Below, in pieces: positions 44,770 through 53,813 of a stretch of DNA of 64,000 nucleotides. Positions within the stretch are counted from its first letter, which is position 1; every line of letters begins with the position of its first letter. This DNA comes from Curtobacterium sp. UNCCL20 (GTDB lineage: Bacteria; Actinomycetota; Actinomycetes; Actinomycetales; Microbacteriaceae). The position numbers and the translations under genes are program-made. The notes beneath the pieces were generated by a model. The model had not been told where the DNA came from, searched no databases, and saw only the letters and a program-made list of their open reading frames with translations. The stretch lies in the NCBI RefSeq assembly GCF_900101675.1, contig NZ_FNKG01000001.1:1866341-1930340 (forward strand). The letters run 5' to 3'.

Positions 44770-44854
44770 CGGCTGGCCCGAGTCTCGGCCTCAGCGACAC
44801 TCCTCGGGCTCCAGCGCGCGAGAACTGTCGCTCAGCCCGAGTCTCGGCCAGCCG
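44770..44854. repeat. Large imperfect palindrome between convergent genes
   Basis: Arms of ~29 nt (44770-44799 and 44826-44854), starting CGGCTGGCC and ending AGCGACA, with a few mismatches. Each arm contains the near-palindrome CCGAGTCTCGG, so it is also a direct repeat. Probably a two-way terminator after the fusion gene and the GntR gene. Confidence 0.75.
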
Positions 44855-44860
44855 CGACGG

Positions 44861-45625
44861 CTACGCGCGGGCGGCGGCCTCGTCGTCGGGGACCGGCTCG
44901 GCGTTCTCGATGCGGGCGCTCGCCGTGGCCATGTGCTCGTCCATCGCACGCTGCACGGCGAGGACGTCACCGGCCCGGAGCGCCTCGAGGATCGCGCGGT
45001 GCTCGTCGTACGCCGCCTCGGTCGCCTGGCGGGTCCGCACCCGGCGGCCGACCCACACGCTGAGCATCGAGCGGAGGCTCTGCAGCAGATCGGCGAGGAC
45101 GTCGTTCCCCGCGGCCCGGGCGAGCAGCACGTGGAACCGCACGTCGGCGTCGATGAACGCGTCCGGGTCGTCGAGCGCCGTCTGCTGGCGGTCGATGTAG
45201 GTCTGGAGCTCCTCGAGCTGCGCCGGCGTCGCACGCTGGGCGGCGAGGATCGCGGCGGTCCGCTCGAGCGACGACCGGATCTCGAGCAGTTCGCGGGTCC
45301 GGTTCGACGCGAGCATGAGCCCCCACGAGAGCGTCGTCGGCAGCAGCTCGGACGTCCCGCCGCGCAGGTACGTGCCCGAGCCGGGGCGGACCTGCACGAT
45401 GCCGAGGATCTCGAGCGCGGCCAGGGCCTCGCGCACCGCCGACCGTCCGACACCGAGCCGTTCGGCGAGCACGCGCTCCGCCGGCAGCCGCGAACCGGGG
45501 GCCAGGTCGCCGGCGGTCAGCAGGGACACGAGCTGTCGGGCGACCTCGGACGCGGGGGACCCGGCCGGGACGGACTCCAGTTCGAGCCGGATGTTGAGGG
45601 GGTCGTTCTCACTGAACGCGGGCAT
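44861..45625 (-). CDS. FadR-type GntR repressor, likely controls the apiose genes
   Basis: A 254-residue regulator: winged HTH at ~30-90 (AERLGVGRSAVREALAALE, ILGIVQVRPGSGTYL) and an all-helical FCD ligand domain with metal-site residues (D.RFH, NDVL, EH..I, DEHM). ATG at 45625; the upstream in-frame GTG at 45658 would run through the operator. Divergent from the MFS-kinase-isomerase operon. Its palindromic site overlaps that operon's promoter and lies ~20 nt upstream of its own gene, suggesting autorepression. Confidence 0.92.
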   Translation of the reverse strand: MPAFSENDPLNIRLELESVPAGSPASEVARQLVSLLTAGDLAPGSRLPAERVLAERLGVGRSAVREALAALEILGIVQVRPGSGTYLRGGTSELLPTTLSWGLMLASNRTRELLEIRSSLERTAAILAAQRATPAQLEELQTYIDRQQTALDDPDAFIDADVRFHVLLARAAGNDVLADLLQSLRSMLSVWVGRRVRTRQATEAAYDEHRAILEALRAGDVLAVQRAMDEHMATASARIENAEPVPDDEAAARA

Positions 45626-45643
45626 GCAGTGAGCGTACCGGTC

Positions 45644-45656
45644 GGTCAACCGGTTC
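45644..45656. promoter_or_regulatory. GntR/FadR operator O1
   Basis: GGTCAACCGGTTC, 19 nt upstream of the repressor ATG. Shares GGTCAACCGGTT with two other sites in the regulon. Probable autoregulation site. Confidence 0.75.
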
Positions 45657-45737
45657 ACGGGGAGGGCGGCTGGACGCTGGGATCACCGCGCGGACGCAAC
45701 TCGAGCACAGGATGCGCCTCGTGTCTCCCGCGCCGAA

Positions 45738-45777
45738 TGGTCAACCGGTTGACAAGTTGGCTCGATCGTCGCAGACT
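45738..45777 (+). promoter_or_regulatory. GntR/FadR operator O2 and promoter of the tetrulose/apionate operon
   Basis: GTCAACCGGTTGAC at 45740-45753 is a perfect palindrome. The consensus -35 TTGACA (45749-45754) overlaps it, and -10 CAGACT (45772-45777) follows at 17 nt, so repressor binding would block polymerase. Confidence 0.82.
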
Positions 45778-45864
45778 CGTTCCCGACGCACCGAGGCGTC
45801 CACTCCGTGCCGGGCGCAGCAGCCGGGCGAGGAGCCGAACCACCCCCACCGAGCAGGAGTCATC

Positions 45865-47274
45865 GTGGACATCCCCGCCACGCGAGGCATCCCCACCTCG
45901 GTCGTCGAGAAGACGGCCATCCGCAAGATCGCGATCCGCATCGTGCCGTTCGTCGCACTGATGTTCTTCATCAACTTCCTCGACCGCACCGCGATCTCCT
46001 TCGCGGCCCCGAACGGCATGGAGGCGGACCTCGGTCTGACCGCCGCCCAGTTCGGGTTCGCGTCCGGGGTGTTCTTCATCGGCTACCTCGTGCTCGAGGT
46101 GCCGTCGAACCTGGCGCTCCACAAGTTCGGCGCCCGCGTCTGGCTCGCCCGCATCATGATCACCTGGGGCCTCGTGTCCCTGCTCTTCACGTGGGTGCAG
46201 AACTACCCGCAGCTCGTCGGCCTGCGCTTCCTGCTCGGTGTCGCCGAGGCCGGCTTCTTCCCGGGCGCGATCCTCTTCCTGTCCACCTGGGTCCCCGCAC
46301 GCCACCGCGGCAAGATGCTCGCGCTGTTCTACCTGGCGCAGCCGCTCACCAGCGTGATCGGTTCGCCGCTCGCCGGCTGGCTGATGACGCACGAGGGCCT
46401 GCTCGGGGGACTGGCCGGCTGGCGCTTCATGTTCCTGTGCGTCTCGATCCCGGCGATCATCGTCGGCATCCTCTGCCTCTTCGTCCTGCGCGACAAGCCG
46501 TCCCAGGCGAAGTGGCTCGACGAGGACGAGAAGGTGTGGCTCGAGACCGCGCTCGCGAAGGAGAACACCGCCAAGACCGGCGACGGCCACGCGAAGGGCG
46601 GACTCCGTGCCGCGTTCGGCTCCGGCCGCGTGTGGATGCTCGCCGCCGTCTACTTCGGGTTCATCTACGGCCTCTACGCGCTGAGCTTCTTCCTGCCGAC
46701 GATCATCGACGGCTTCCAGGAGCAGTTCGGCACCACGTTCGACCTGTTCCAGAAGGGCCTCATCACGGCGATCCCGTACGTGCCCGCCGCGGTCGTCCTC
46801 TACTTCTGGTCGCGTGACGCCTTCCGTCGCGGGGTCCGGGTGTGGCACATCGCGGTCCCGGCGCTCGTCGGTGGCCTCAGCATCCCGGTGGCGCTCTTCA
46901 TGAACAGCCCGGCCGCCACCGTCGCCGTCATCGCGATCACCGCCTGCTCGATCTTCGCCGCGCTGCCGAACTTCTGGACGGTCCCGACGCAGTTCCTCAC
47001 CGGTGCCGCAGCGGCCGCGGGCGTGGCCCTCATCAACACGATCGGCAACCTCGGCGGCTTCGCGGCCCCGTACATCACGGGTGCGGTCAGCGAGTGGACC
47101 GGTGGGTACCAGGTGCCGATGTTCATCGTCGGGTTCTTCATGGTGCTCTCGAGCGTCCTGATGTTCGTGCTCGGCCGGAACACGAAGCGGAACGACGCAG
47201 CCGCAGCCGGCACCGCAGCCGCGCCCAGCGTCGCAGCGACCGAGACCGCGGTCGCCAAGGAGGCCGGAGCATGA
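45865..47274 (+). CDS. MFS transporter, anion:cation symporter type
   Basis: A 469-residue transporter with 12 predicted helices and the family loop motif FINFLDRTAISFAAPNGME (ACS family: tartrate, glucarate, hexuronate transporters). GTG at 45865 after AGGAG. First gene of the operon; ATGA overlap with the kinase gene. It probably imports the operon substrate, apiose, apionate or a related acid. Confidence 0.9.
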   Translation: MDIPATRGIPTSVVEKTAIRKIAIRIVPFVALMFFINFLDRTAISFAAPNGMEADLGLTAAQFGFASGVFFIGYLVLEVPSNLALHKFGARVWLARIMITWGLVSLLFTWVQNYPQLVGLRFLLGVAEAGFFPGAILFLSTWVPARHRGKMLALFYLAQPLTSVIGSPLAGWLMTHEGLLGGLAGWRFMFLCVSIPAIIVGILCLFVLRDKPSQAKWLDEDEKVWLETALAKENTAKTGDGHAKGGLRAAFGSGRVWMLAAVYFGFIYGLYALSFFLPTIIDGFQEQFGTTFDLFQKGLITAIPYVPAAVVLYFWSRDAFRRGVRVWHIAVPALVGGLSIPVALFMNSPAATVAVIAITACSIFAALPNFWTVPTQFLTGAAAAAGVALINTIGNLGGFAAPYITGAVSEWTGGYQVPMFIVGFFMVLSSVLMFVLGRNTKRNDAAAAGTAAAPSVAATETAVAKEAGA

Positions 47275-48995
47275 CCCGCCTGTTCAACGACCCCGCGGAC
47301 TTCGCGGACGAGATGGTCGACGGGTTCGTCGCGGCGAACCGGGCGTGGGTCCGGAAGGTCCACGGCGGCGTCGCCCGCGCCACCACGAGCCCGGACGGCA
47401 CGGTCGCCCTGGTCGTCGGCGGGGGCTCCGGCCACTACCCGGCGTTCGGTGGCCTCGTCGGGCACGGCCTCGCCGCCGGTGCCGCGATGGGGAACCTGTT
47501 CGCCAGCCCGTCCGCGCAGCAGGTGACCGCGGTCGCGAAGGCCGCCGAGCACGGTGGCGGCGTCCTCCTCTCCTACGGCAACTACGCCGGCGACGTCCTG
47601 AACTTCGACGCGGCCGCCCGGGCGCTCGAGGCACAGGGCATCGACGTCCGCACGGTCCGCGTGACCGACGACGTCGCGTCCGCGCCCGCCGACGAGGCGT
47701 ACAAGCGCCGCGGCATCGCCGGGGACCTCTGCGTCTTCAAGGTCGCCGGTGCCGCCGCCGAACGCGGGGACGACCTCGACACGGTCACGGCGGTCGCCGA
47801 GCGCGCCAACGCCCGCACCCGCAGCTTCGGCGTCGCGTTCTCGGGCTGCTCCCTGCCCGGCGCGGACGAACCGCTCTTCACCGTCCCCGAGGGCCGGATG
47901 GCCATCGGGATGGGCATCCACGGTGAGCGCGGGATCGCCGAGGCCGACGTCCCCACCGCCGACGGCCTCGCCGACCTGTTGGTCGACAAGCTCCTCGGGG
48001 AGCTGCCGGAGCGCGTGGCTGCGCCCGCCGGCCAGCGCGTCGTCCCGATCCTCAACGGCCTCGGCTCGGTGAAGTACGAGGAGCTCTTCGTCGTCTTCGG
48101 CGCCGTGCAGCGGAAGCTGACCGAGGTGGGCATCGTGGTCGTGGAGCCCGAGGTCGGCGAACTGGTCACGAGCTTCGACATGGCCGGAGTCTCGTTGACC
48201 CTGTTCTGGCTCGACGACGAACTCGAGCAGCTCTGGGCAGCGCCCGCCGACACCCCCGCGTTCCGCAAGGGCGGCGCGGTCCCGCAGCAGCGCGTCTCCG
48301 ACGAGGAGCTGGCCGCCGGCGCCGTCGTCCCGGTGACGCCGGGCACCGCCGAGTCCCAGGTGTCGGCCCGGATCGTCGCCGACGCCGTCTCGGCGATCCG
48401 CCGCACCATCGACGCCCACGCCGACGAGCTCGGCCGGATCGACGCCGTCGCGGGCGACGGCGACCACGGCATCGGCATGCAGCGCGGCTCCACCGCCGCC
48501 GACGCCGCCGCGCAGGATGCCGCAGCACGCGGCGCCGGTGCGGGCAGCGTCCTCGCCGTCGCCGGAGACGCCTGGTCCGACCGGGCCGGTGGCACGTCCG
48601 GTGCGATCTGGGGTGCCGCCCTGGAGGCACTGGGTCGCGTTGTCGGGAACGAGTCGCGTCCGACGACGGCGACCGTCCAGAGCGCGGTGCACGCCGCCAC
48701 CGACGCCGTCCTCGCGTTCGGCGCCGTCCCGGGCGACAAGACGATGGTGGACGCGCTCGTCCCCTTCGACGAGGTCCTCACCGCCCGCATCGCGGCCGGC
48801 GACGACCTGGTGGCCGCCTGGTCCGTCGCTTCGGCCGCCGCCCAGACCGCGGCCGACGCCACCGCCGACCTGCTGCCGCGGATGGGCCGCGCCCGCACCC
48901 ACGGCGAGGACGCGGTCGGCACCCCGGACGCCGGCGCGGTCTCGTTCGCGCTCATCACCGACGCCGTCCTGGCGACGATCGCCGTCCCCGCCTGA
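47271..48995 (+). CDS. DhaK-DhaL fusion kinase, probable erythrulose kinase
   Basis: A 574-residue ATP-dependent ketose kinase joining DhaK and DhaL. DhaK: GGGSGHYP 50-57, catalytic His217 (MGIHGERG), which binds the ketone covalently. DhaL: AGDGDHG 394-400, whose aspartates bind ATP-Mg. The family phosphorylates dihydroxyacetone, erythrulose and related ketoses. Neighbouring RpiB- and TIM-type isomerases are the usual partners of L-erythrulose kinase (LerK/DerK), so a four-carbon substrate is more likely than dihydroxyacetone. Confidence 0.88.
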   Translation: MTRLFNDPADFADEMVDGFVAANRAWVRKVHGGVARATTSPDGTVALVVGGGSGHYPAFGGLVGHGLAAGAAMGNLFASPSAQQVTAVAKAAEHGGGVLLSYGNYAGDVLNFDAAARALEAQGIDVRTVRVTDDVASAPADEAYKRRGIAGDLCVFKVAGAAAERGDDLDTVTAVAERANARTRSFGVAFSGCSLPGADEPLFTVPEGRMAIGMGIHGERGIAEADVPTADGLADLLVDKLLGELPERVAAPAGQRVVPILNGLGSVKYEELFVVFGAVQRKLTEVGIVVVEPEVGELVTSFDMAGVSLTLFWLDDELEQLWAAPADTPAFRKGGAVPQQRVSDEELAAGAVVPVTPGTAESQVSARIVADAVSAIRRTIDAHADELGRIDAVAGDGDHGIGMQRGSTAADAAAQDAAARGAGAGSVLAVAGDAWSDRAGGTSGAIWGAALEALGRVVGNESRPTTATVQSAVHAATDAVLAFGAVPGDKTMVDALVPFDEVLTARIAAGDDLVAAWSVASAAAQTAADATADLLPRMGRARTHGEDAVGTPDAGAVSFALITDAVLATIAVPA

Positions 48996-49019
48996 CCCCC
49001 ACACGAAAGGCACACCCGC

Positions 49020-49505
49020 ATGAGTGAGCAGCAGTTCCGCATCGTCGTCGGTTCGGACGACGCCGGCTTCGACTACAAGGAGGTCATCAAGGCCGACCTG
49101 GCGAAGGACCCCCGCGTGGTCTCCGTCGTGGACGTGGGCGTGGACGCCGACGGGCACACGGCCTACCCGCACGTCGCCGTCGACGCCGCACGCCTGGTCG
49201 CGAACGGCGAGGCGGACCGGGCGATCCTGATCTGCGGCACCGGCCTCGGTGTCGCGATCGCGGCGAACAAGGTCCCGGGCATCCGGGCCGTCACCGCACA
49301 CGACTCGTTCTCCGTCGAGCGCTCGATCCTCTCGAACGACGCCCAGGTCCTCTGCATGGGCCAGCGCGTCGTCGGCGTCGAGGTGGCCCGCCGGATGGCG
49401 AAGGAGTGGCTCGGCTACACGTTCGACCCGACGAGCGCCAGCGCCGAGAAGGTCAACGCGATCTGCGCCTACGACGGGTCGGCTCCGGTCGGGACCGACG
49501 CCTGA
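49020..49505 (+). CDS. RpiB/LacAB-family isomerase, probable D-erythrulose-4-phosphate isomerase
   Basis: A 161-residue sugar-phosphate isomerase: [11 protein letters not shown] start, catalytic Cys72 in [14 protein letters not shown], then [13 protein letters not shown] and LCMGQRVVG. Family members isomerise ribose 5-phosphate; the DerI/EryI branch makes D-erythrose 4-phosphate from D-erythrulose 4-phosphate. Position between a tetrulose kinase and a TIM-like isomerase supports the latter. 24 nt after the kinase; the next gene starts at its stop (TGATG). Confidence 0.88.
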   Translation: MSEQQFRIVVGSDDAGFDYKEVIKADLAKDPRVVSVVDVGVDADGHTAYPHVAVDAARLVANGEADRAILICGTGLGVAIAANKVPGIRAVTAHDSFSVERSILSNDAQVLCMGQRVVGVEVARRMAKEWLGYTFDPTSASAEKVNAICAYDGSAPVGTDA

Positions 49506-50311
49506 TGCCCGCGACCACGGCGGCCACCCCACTGACGATCGGGGTGTCGCTCAAGATGTACTTCGGGCACGCCCGGACGCTCGAGTGGACGCGCGCCGTG
49601 GCCGACATCGCGCGGACCCACCCGGCGGTGCAGTCCGGCGCGGTGGAGCTGTTCGTCATCCCGACCTTCCCGGCGCTCGTCCCGGTGCACGCCCTGCTCG
49701 AGAGCACCTCGGTGCTCCTCGGTGCGCAGGACCTGGCGTGGGCGGACGAGGGCGCGTTCACCGGGGAGGTCTCCGGGCGTGAGCTCCGTGAGATCGGGGT
49801 CGACCTCGTCGAGATCGGCCACGCCGAACGGCGGTCCCTGTTCCACGAGACCGACGACGAGATCGCGGGGAAGGTGCACGCCGCGTTCCGCAACCACCTG
49901 CGGCCGCTGCTCTGCGTCGGGGAGGCGACCCGGGCCTCCAGTCAGACCGCGGTCGCCGACGTGACCGCGCAGCTCGACCGGTTCACCGCGACGGCCGTCG
50001 CCGACGGACTGGCCGGTCCCGTCATCGTGGCGTACGAGCCGGTCTGGGCCATCGGCGCGCCGCAGCCGGCGCCCGACGACCACATCGTCGACGTGCTCGC
50101 CGGTATCGCGGCGCACCTGGCGTCCCGGCCGGAGCTCGCGGGCAGCACCGTGATCTACGGCGGCAGCGCGGGACCGGGCCTGCTCACGCGTGGTCAGGGC
50201 CGCATCGGGGGCCTGTTCCTCGGCCGGTTCGCCCACGACCCCGACGCGATCCGCACGATCCTCGACGAAGCCGAGGCGCTGGCCGCGACGCAGGACGGAG
50301 CACCGGCATGA
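49505..50311 (+). CDS. Triosephosphate-isomerase-family protein, probable L-erythrulose-phosphate isomerase
   Basis: A 268-residue TIM homologue. Catalytic Lys17 (SLKM), His106 (EIGHAERR) and Glu178 (AYEPVWAIG) are kept, so it should be active. The invariant TIM Asn before the Lys (NWK) is replaced: here V-S-L-K. Such divergent copies in erythritol and apiose loci (LerI/EryH, TpiA2) act on erythrulose phosphate. A housekeeping tpiA would normally sit with gapA-pgk, not here. ATGA overlap downstream. Confidence 0.87.
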   Translation: MPATTAATPLTIGVSLKMYFGHARTLEWTRAVADIARTHPAVQSGAVELFVIPTFPALVPVHALLESTSVLLGAQDLAWADEGAFTGEVSGRELREIGVDLVEIGHAERRSLFHETDDEIAGKVHAAFRNHLRPLLCVGEATRASSQTAVADVTAQLDRFTATAVADGLAGPVIVAYEPVWAIGAPQPAPDDHIVDVLAGIAAHLASRPELAGSTVIYGGSAGPGLLTRGQGRIGGLFLGRFAHDPDAIRTILDEAEALAATQDGAPA

Positions 50312-51153
50312 CCTCCCTGCTCGGCCTCTCCACGTACGCCTACTTCTGGCGGATGTCCGACCGGGTGCCGTCGCCGATGTCCCTCGGCGACGCGCTCCGC
50401 GACGCGGCGTCCCACGACGGCGTCGACCTCTTCCAGATCTGCGACCACCTGCCGCTGGACACCGCGAGCGACGAACGCCTCGCCGCGATCCGTGGGCTCG
50501 CCGCGGACCTCGGGCTCACCCTCGAGGTCGGCACCCGGGGCACCCGCCCCGAGCACCTCGCCCGGTACCTGCACGTCGCCGAGCAGCTCGGCGCCACGCT
50601 CCTGCGCAGCATGTGGACGAGCGGCGACGACCAGCCCGACGCGGCCGAGACCGAACGACGCCTGCGCCAGGCGCTGCCCGCCTACGAGCGCGCGGGCGTG
50701 ACCCTCGCGCTGGAGACGTACGAGGTCGTCGCCACCGCCGACCTCGTGGCGGTCGTCCAGGCGATCGGATCCGACCACCTCGGGATCTGCCTCGACCCGG
50801 CGAACACCGTCGCCCGGCTCGAACACCCGACCGACGTCGTGGCGATGACCGCCCCGCACGTCGTCAACTGGCACGTCAAGGACTCCGCCTTCACCCGCTC
50901 ACCGGGCTGGGTCGGCTTCCAGTACACCGGCGTCCCGACCGGCACCGGCTTGCTCGACCACGACGCCGTCCGCGCCGCCATCGAGCCGGACGAGCACGGG
51001 ATCAACCGCGTCATCGAGTTCTGGCTGCCCTGGCAGGACGAGCACGCCGGGGCCGAACCACTGCCGGGCGAGACCCCGGCACAGACCACCACCCGCATCG
51101 AGGCGGCGTGGACCGAACACACCATCGAGTACATCAGGAGCAAGGAATCATGA
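50308..51153 (+). CDS. Xylose-isomerase-like TIM barrel, candidate 3-oxo-isoapionate decarboxylase (OiaC-like)
   Basis: A 281-residue sugar phosphate isomerase/epimerase superfamily member. Metal ligands are suggested by ALETYE, CLDPANT, NWHVKD and VIEFWLPW. In known apiose loci a protein of this superfamily, OiaC, decarboxylates 3-oxo-isoapionate to L-erythrulose, which would link the upstream ApnO-like step to the kinase in this operon. An isomerase role is the alternative. Overlaps both neighbours by four bases. Confidence 0.75.
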   Translation: MTSLLGLSTYAYFWRMSDRVPSPMSLGDALRDAASHDGVDLFQICDHLPLDTASDERLAAIRGLAADLGLTLEVGTRGTRPEHLARYLHVAEQLGATLLRSMWTSGDDQPDAAETERRLRQALPAYERAGVTLALETYEVVATADLVAVVQAIGSDHLGICLDPANTVARLEHPTDVVAMTAPHVVNWHVKDSAFTRSPGWVGFQYTGVPTGTGLLDHDAVRAAIEPDEHGINRVIEFWLPWQDEHAGAEPLPGETPAQTTTRIEAAWTEHTIEYIRSKES

Positions 51154-52067
51154 CCGACACCGCCATCACCACCCACACCGTCGCTGCCGGTTCCGGCACC
51201 GCGGACGTCACCGTCGCCGTGATCGGTGCCGGCGGCAAGATGGGCACCCGTGTCTCGAACAACTTCGCGAAGAGCGAGTACACGACCCTCTACAGCGAGG
51301 CGTCGCCCGCCGGCCAGGAGCGCATCCAGGCCCTCGGCCGGTCGCTCACCGACAGCGTCGAGGCGGCCAAAGTCGCCGACGTGGTCATCCTCGCCGTGCC
51401 GGACGTCCTGCTCGGCAGCATCTCGGAGCAGCTCGTCCCCGTCATGAAGTCGGGCGCCAGCATCCTGACGCTCGACCCGGCCGCCGCCTACGCGGGCCTC
51501 CTCGCCAAGCGCGAGGACATCCACTACGCCGTGGCGCACCCGTGCCACCCGTCGGTGTTCCTCGAGCGCACCACCAAGGAGGAGTGGGACGACACCTTCG
51601 GTGGCATCGCTGCGCCGCAGGAGGTCATCGCGGCCTTCGACGCCTCCGAGTCGCTCGGTGACGAGGGCGACGCCGCCAAGGCGATCGCCGAGGCCGTCAT
51701 CACGACCATGTACGCCCCGGTCATCCAGGTGCACTGGGTCACGGTGAAGCAGCTCGCCGTGCTCGAGCCGACCCTCGTCGAGACGATCGCCTGCATGATC
51801 GGCGACTTCCTCAACGACGCCCTCGAGGAGACGGTCACCGGCGTCGGTGTGCCCCGCGAGGCCGCCCGCGCGATGCTCTACGGCCACACCTGGATCGCGC
51901 TGACGAACGGCCTGCGCGGCTCGAACCCGTTCTCGGACGCGTGCCACATCGCGATGGGCTACGGCCGCGAGAAGCTCATCAAGGAGGACTGGAAGCAGGT
52001 CTTCGACGACAGCGAGCTCGACTCCGTGATCGCCAAGATGCTGAAGATCGACGCCGTCAAGCGCTGA
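51150..52067 (+). CDS. ApnO-like D-apionate oxidoisomerase candidate
   Basis: A 305-residue NAD-binding protein: Rossmann GAGGKMG 26-32 and a phosphogluconate-dehydrogenase-like C-terminal domain, with VAHPCHPSVF and VHWVTVKQLAVLEPTLVET (in parts). This two-domain type includes ApnO, which oxidises and rearranges D-apionate to 3-oxo-isoapionate. Assignment relies on its architecture and on the lactonase encoded next door. Last gene of the operon, closed by a strong terminator. Confidence 0.77.
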   Translation: MTDTAITTHTVAAGSGTADVTVAVIGAGGKMGTRVSNNFAKSEYTTLYSEASPAGQERIQALGRSLTDSVEAAKVADVVILAVPDVLLGSISEQLVPVMKSGASILTLDPAAAYAGLLAKREDIHYAVAHPCHPSVFLERTTKEEWDDTFGGIAAPQEVIAAFDASESLGDEGDAAKAIAEAVITTMYAPVIQVHWVTVKQLAVLEPTLVETIACMIGDFLNDALEETVTGVGVPREAARAMLYGHTWIALTNGLRGSNPFSDACHIAMGYGREKLIKEDWKQVFDDSELDSVIAKMLKIDAVKR

Positions 52068-52086
52068 TCCCGGACCACCGCAGACC

Positions 52087-52123
52087 GGAACGCCCCGCCG
52101 ACCCCCTTCCGGCGGGGCGTTCC
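52087..52123 (+). terminator. Terminator of the MFS-to-ApnO operon
   Basis: Perfect 14-bp stem GGAACGCCCCGCCG (52087-52100 with 52110-52123), 20 nt after the stop codon. Also lies at the 3' side of the convergent lactonase gene. Confidence 0.9.
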
Positions 52124-52139
52124 CCGTGCCCGGCGCTGG

Positions 52140-53732
52140 TCAGCGGAGGAACACCGCAGCCGCGGGGGAGCGGGTCCCGTCGCTCACCACGACGCCGCGT
52201 GGCCCCCACGCCTCGGCGAGCGTGATCGACGCCACTCCGGGCACGGTCAGGGCGTCGACGGACGAGGCGAACCATCGGCCGGCGGCCTCGGTGTGCTGCC
52301 CTGGGTCCGTCGCGTCCGGCACCCGGTGCGGCCCGTACCCGTCCATCGCGGTCGCGTCGGTCACGGCACGACGGGGTGCCGTCGCCACGGCGTTGAACCG
52401 TGGTCGGAGCGTCACCGGTCCGACGTGGAGCGGCCTGCCGGCGGCCAGCCTGGAGGCACTCATCACCACCCAGCGCTGCATCCGCAGCGACTCGGTCACC
52501 TGGGCGCGGCTGCGATCGTGCATCTGCGGCGTCACGCTGAACGCGAGCGCGCCGTCCCAGCCGCGGAACAGGTCGATCGAGCGGTTCAGCTCGGTGAAGT
52601 GGGCACGGGTCCCGGCGACGACGTGGAGCGGACCGGTGGACGCCGCCGCGACCAGCGCCCGTTGCAGGGCGGGCGTGGTGACGTGCGACGACGGGTCGAA
52701 CGCGCCGACCCGTGTGACGGGCCCGGTCAGGAGCAGGTCGTCGATCGCGGCGCGCAGCAGCGCCGGGTCGTCGGTGACGAACCGGACGTCGAGCGGCGCA
52801 CCGCGGGCGTCCCGGCGAGCCGAAGCGAGGACGGCGGCGACGTCCGGGTCGCGGAGGTCGGGCTCGACCAGGATCGGGACACCGGGCAGGAGCGCGCCGT
52901 CGTCGGGCCGCAGCGCGGTCGGTGCCGACCCGGCGAGGAGCTGGAGGGTCGGCGGCGCGGTGACCACGGACGTCGGTGCCGGCCCGTCCAGCAACGCGAG
53001 GGCCGGGGCGGGGGAGGGCGCGCCTCCCGGCAGTGGGAACGCACCTGCCGGACCGCAGTCGAGCGCGACGCTCTGGTGGATCCGGGTACCCGCCTCGAGC
53101 GCGACGGGGAAGGGCTCGGACAGCGGCGTCGAGTACGTCTTGAACGAGGCGTCGGTCCAGTTCCGCTGGTCCTCCATCTCGAAGCCGTCGCCTCCGAGCG
53201 TCACATCTGCGTCGATGCCGTCGACCGTCCAGGCGTAGCCGACCACGTCGGTGGCGGGCTGGTGCGGTGCGATCCACGTCGGGAGGACCTGGTCGGTCGG
53301 TGCGCTGAAAGCGTGCCGGACCGTGATCGCTCGCCCGGCCAGGGTCGGCGGGTGCAGGACGACGAGCCCGATGCGGTTGCGCCGGAAGGCCCGCGTGGTG
53401 GTGCCGACCGCGTCGACGAGCACGATGCCGCCGCCGAGCGTGACGTCGAGCGTGTACTCCAGGACCGGTTCGCCGTCGTACGCGCTCGAGGCCGCGATGC
53501 GGACGTGGGCGGTCGATCCATCGTCCGGGAGCTCCACCGTTCGCCGCAGGACGGTGTCGTCGGCGGTGCGCCAGTCGTGGTCGCGGGTGACGAACCGGAT
53601 CGCCCGGAGCACGGTGACCCCGCGGTGGCTGATGTCGGCGAGTTCGGCACCGCGGAGGACCAGGCGCCACGGACCGGCCTCCACGACCTGCTCGTCGTCG
53701 GCCGCTCGGTCCCACACCTCGTCGTCGGTCAC
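52140..53732 (-). CDS. apnL: D-apionate lactonase-like protein (ApnL)
   Basis: A 530-residue cytosolic protein. I recognise the ApnL pattern: an N-terminal beta domain with VLRAIRFVTRDHDW, RRNRIGLVVLHP, IAPHQPATDV and the very characteristic EMEDQRNWTDASFKTY (185-200); a middle TIM-like region (VPILVEPDLRDPDVAAVLA); a C-terminal strand domain. ApnL opens D-apionolactone to D-apionate. It is convergent with the ApnO-like operon and shares the GntR operator with the SDR gene, which would supply the lactone. No close paralogue function is known to me. Confidence 0.82.
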   Translation of the reverse strand: MTDDEVWDRAADDEQVVEAGPWRLVLRGAELADISHRGVTVLRAIRFVTRDHDWRTADDTVLRRTVELPDDGSTAHVRIAASSAYDGEPVLEYTLDVTLGGGIVLVDAVGTTTRAFRRNRIGLVVLHPPTLAGRAITVRHAFSAPTDQVLPTWIAPHQPATDVVGYAWTVDGIDADVTLGGDGFEMEDQRNWTDASFKTYSTPLSEPFPVALEAGTRIHQSVALDCGPAGAFPLPGGAPSPAPALALLDGPAPTSVVTAPPTLQLLAGSAPTALRPDDGALLPGVPILVEPDLRDPDVAAVLASARRDARGAPLDVRFVTDDPALLRAAIDDLLLTGPVTRVGAFDPSSHVTTPALQRALVAAASTGPLHVVAGTRAHFTELNRSIDLFRGWDGALAFSVTPQMHDRSRAQVTESLRMQRWVVMSASRLAAGRPLHVGPVTLRPRFNAVATAPRRAVTDATAMDGYGPHRVPDATDPGQHTEAAGRWFASSVDALTVPGVASITLAEAWGPRGVVVSDGTRSPAAAVFLR

Positions 53733-53750
53733 GGACTCTTGCTACCAGTC

Positions 53751-53766
53751 GGTCAACCGGTTGCGC
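53751..53766. promoter_or_regulatory. GntR/FadR operator O3
   Basis: GGTCAACCGGTTGCGC between the divergent lactonase and SDR genes, 19 nt from the lactonase start. Same core as O1 and O2; one half-site is imperfect. Confidence 0.75.
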
Positions 53767-53813
53767 AATGATGGATCTCGGAGCGCCGATGCTCCGACGA
53801 CGGGAGCACCCTC

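Noticed and set aside
47271..48995. Dihydroxyacetone/glycerol kinase system
   Set aside because: No glycerol dehydrogenase or PTS DhaM gene nearby; the partners are tetrose-phosphate isomerases.
49505..50311. Housekeeping triosephosphate isomerase
   Set aside because: The divergent active-site loop and a setting between RpiB-type and decarboxylase-like genes fit a tetrulose-phosphate isomerase better.
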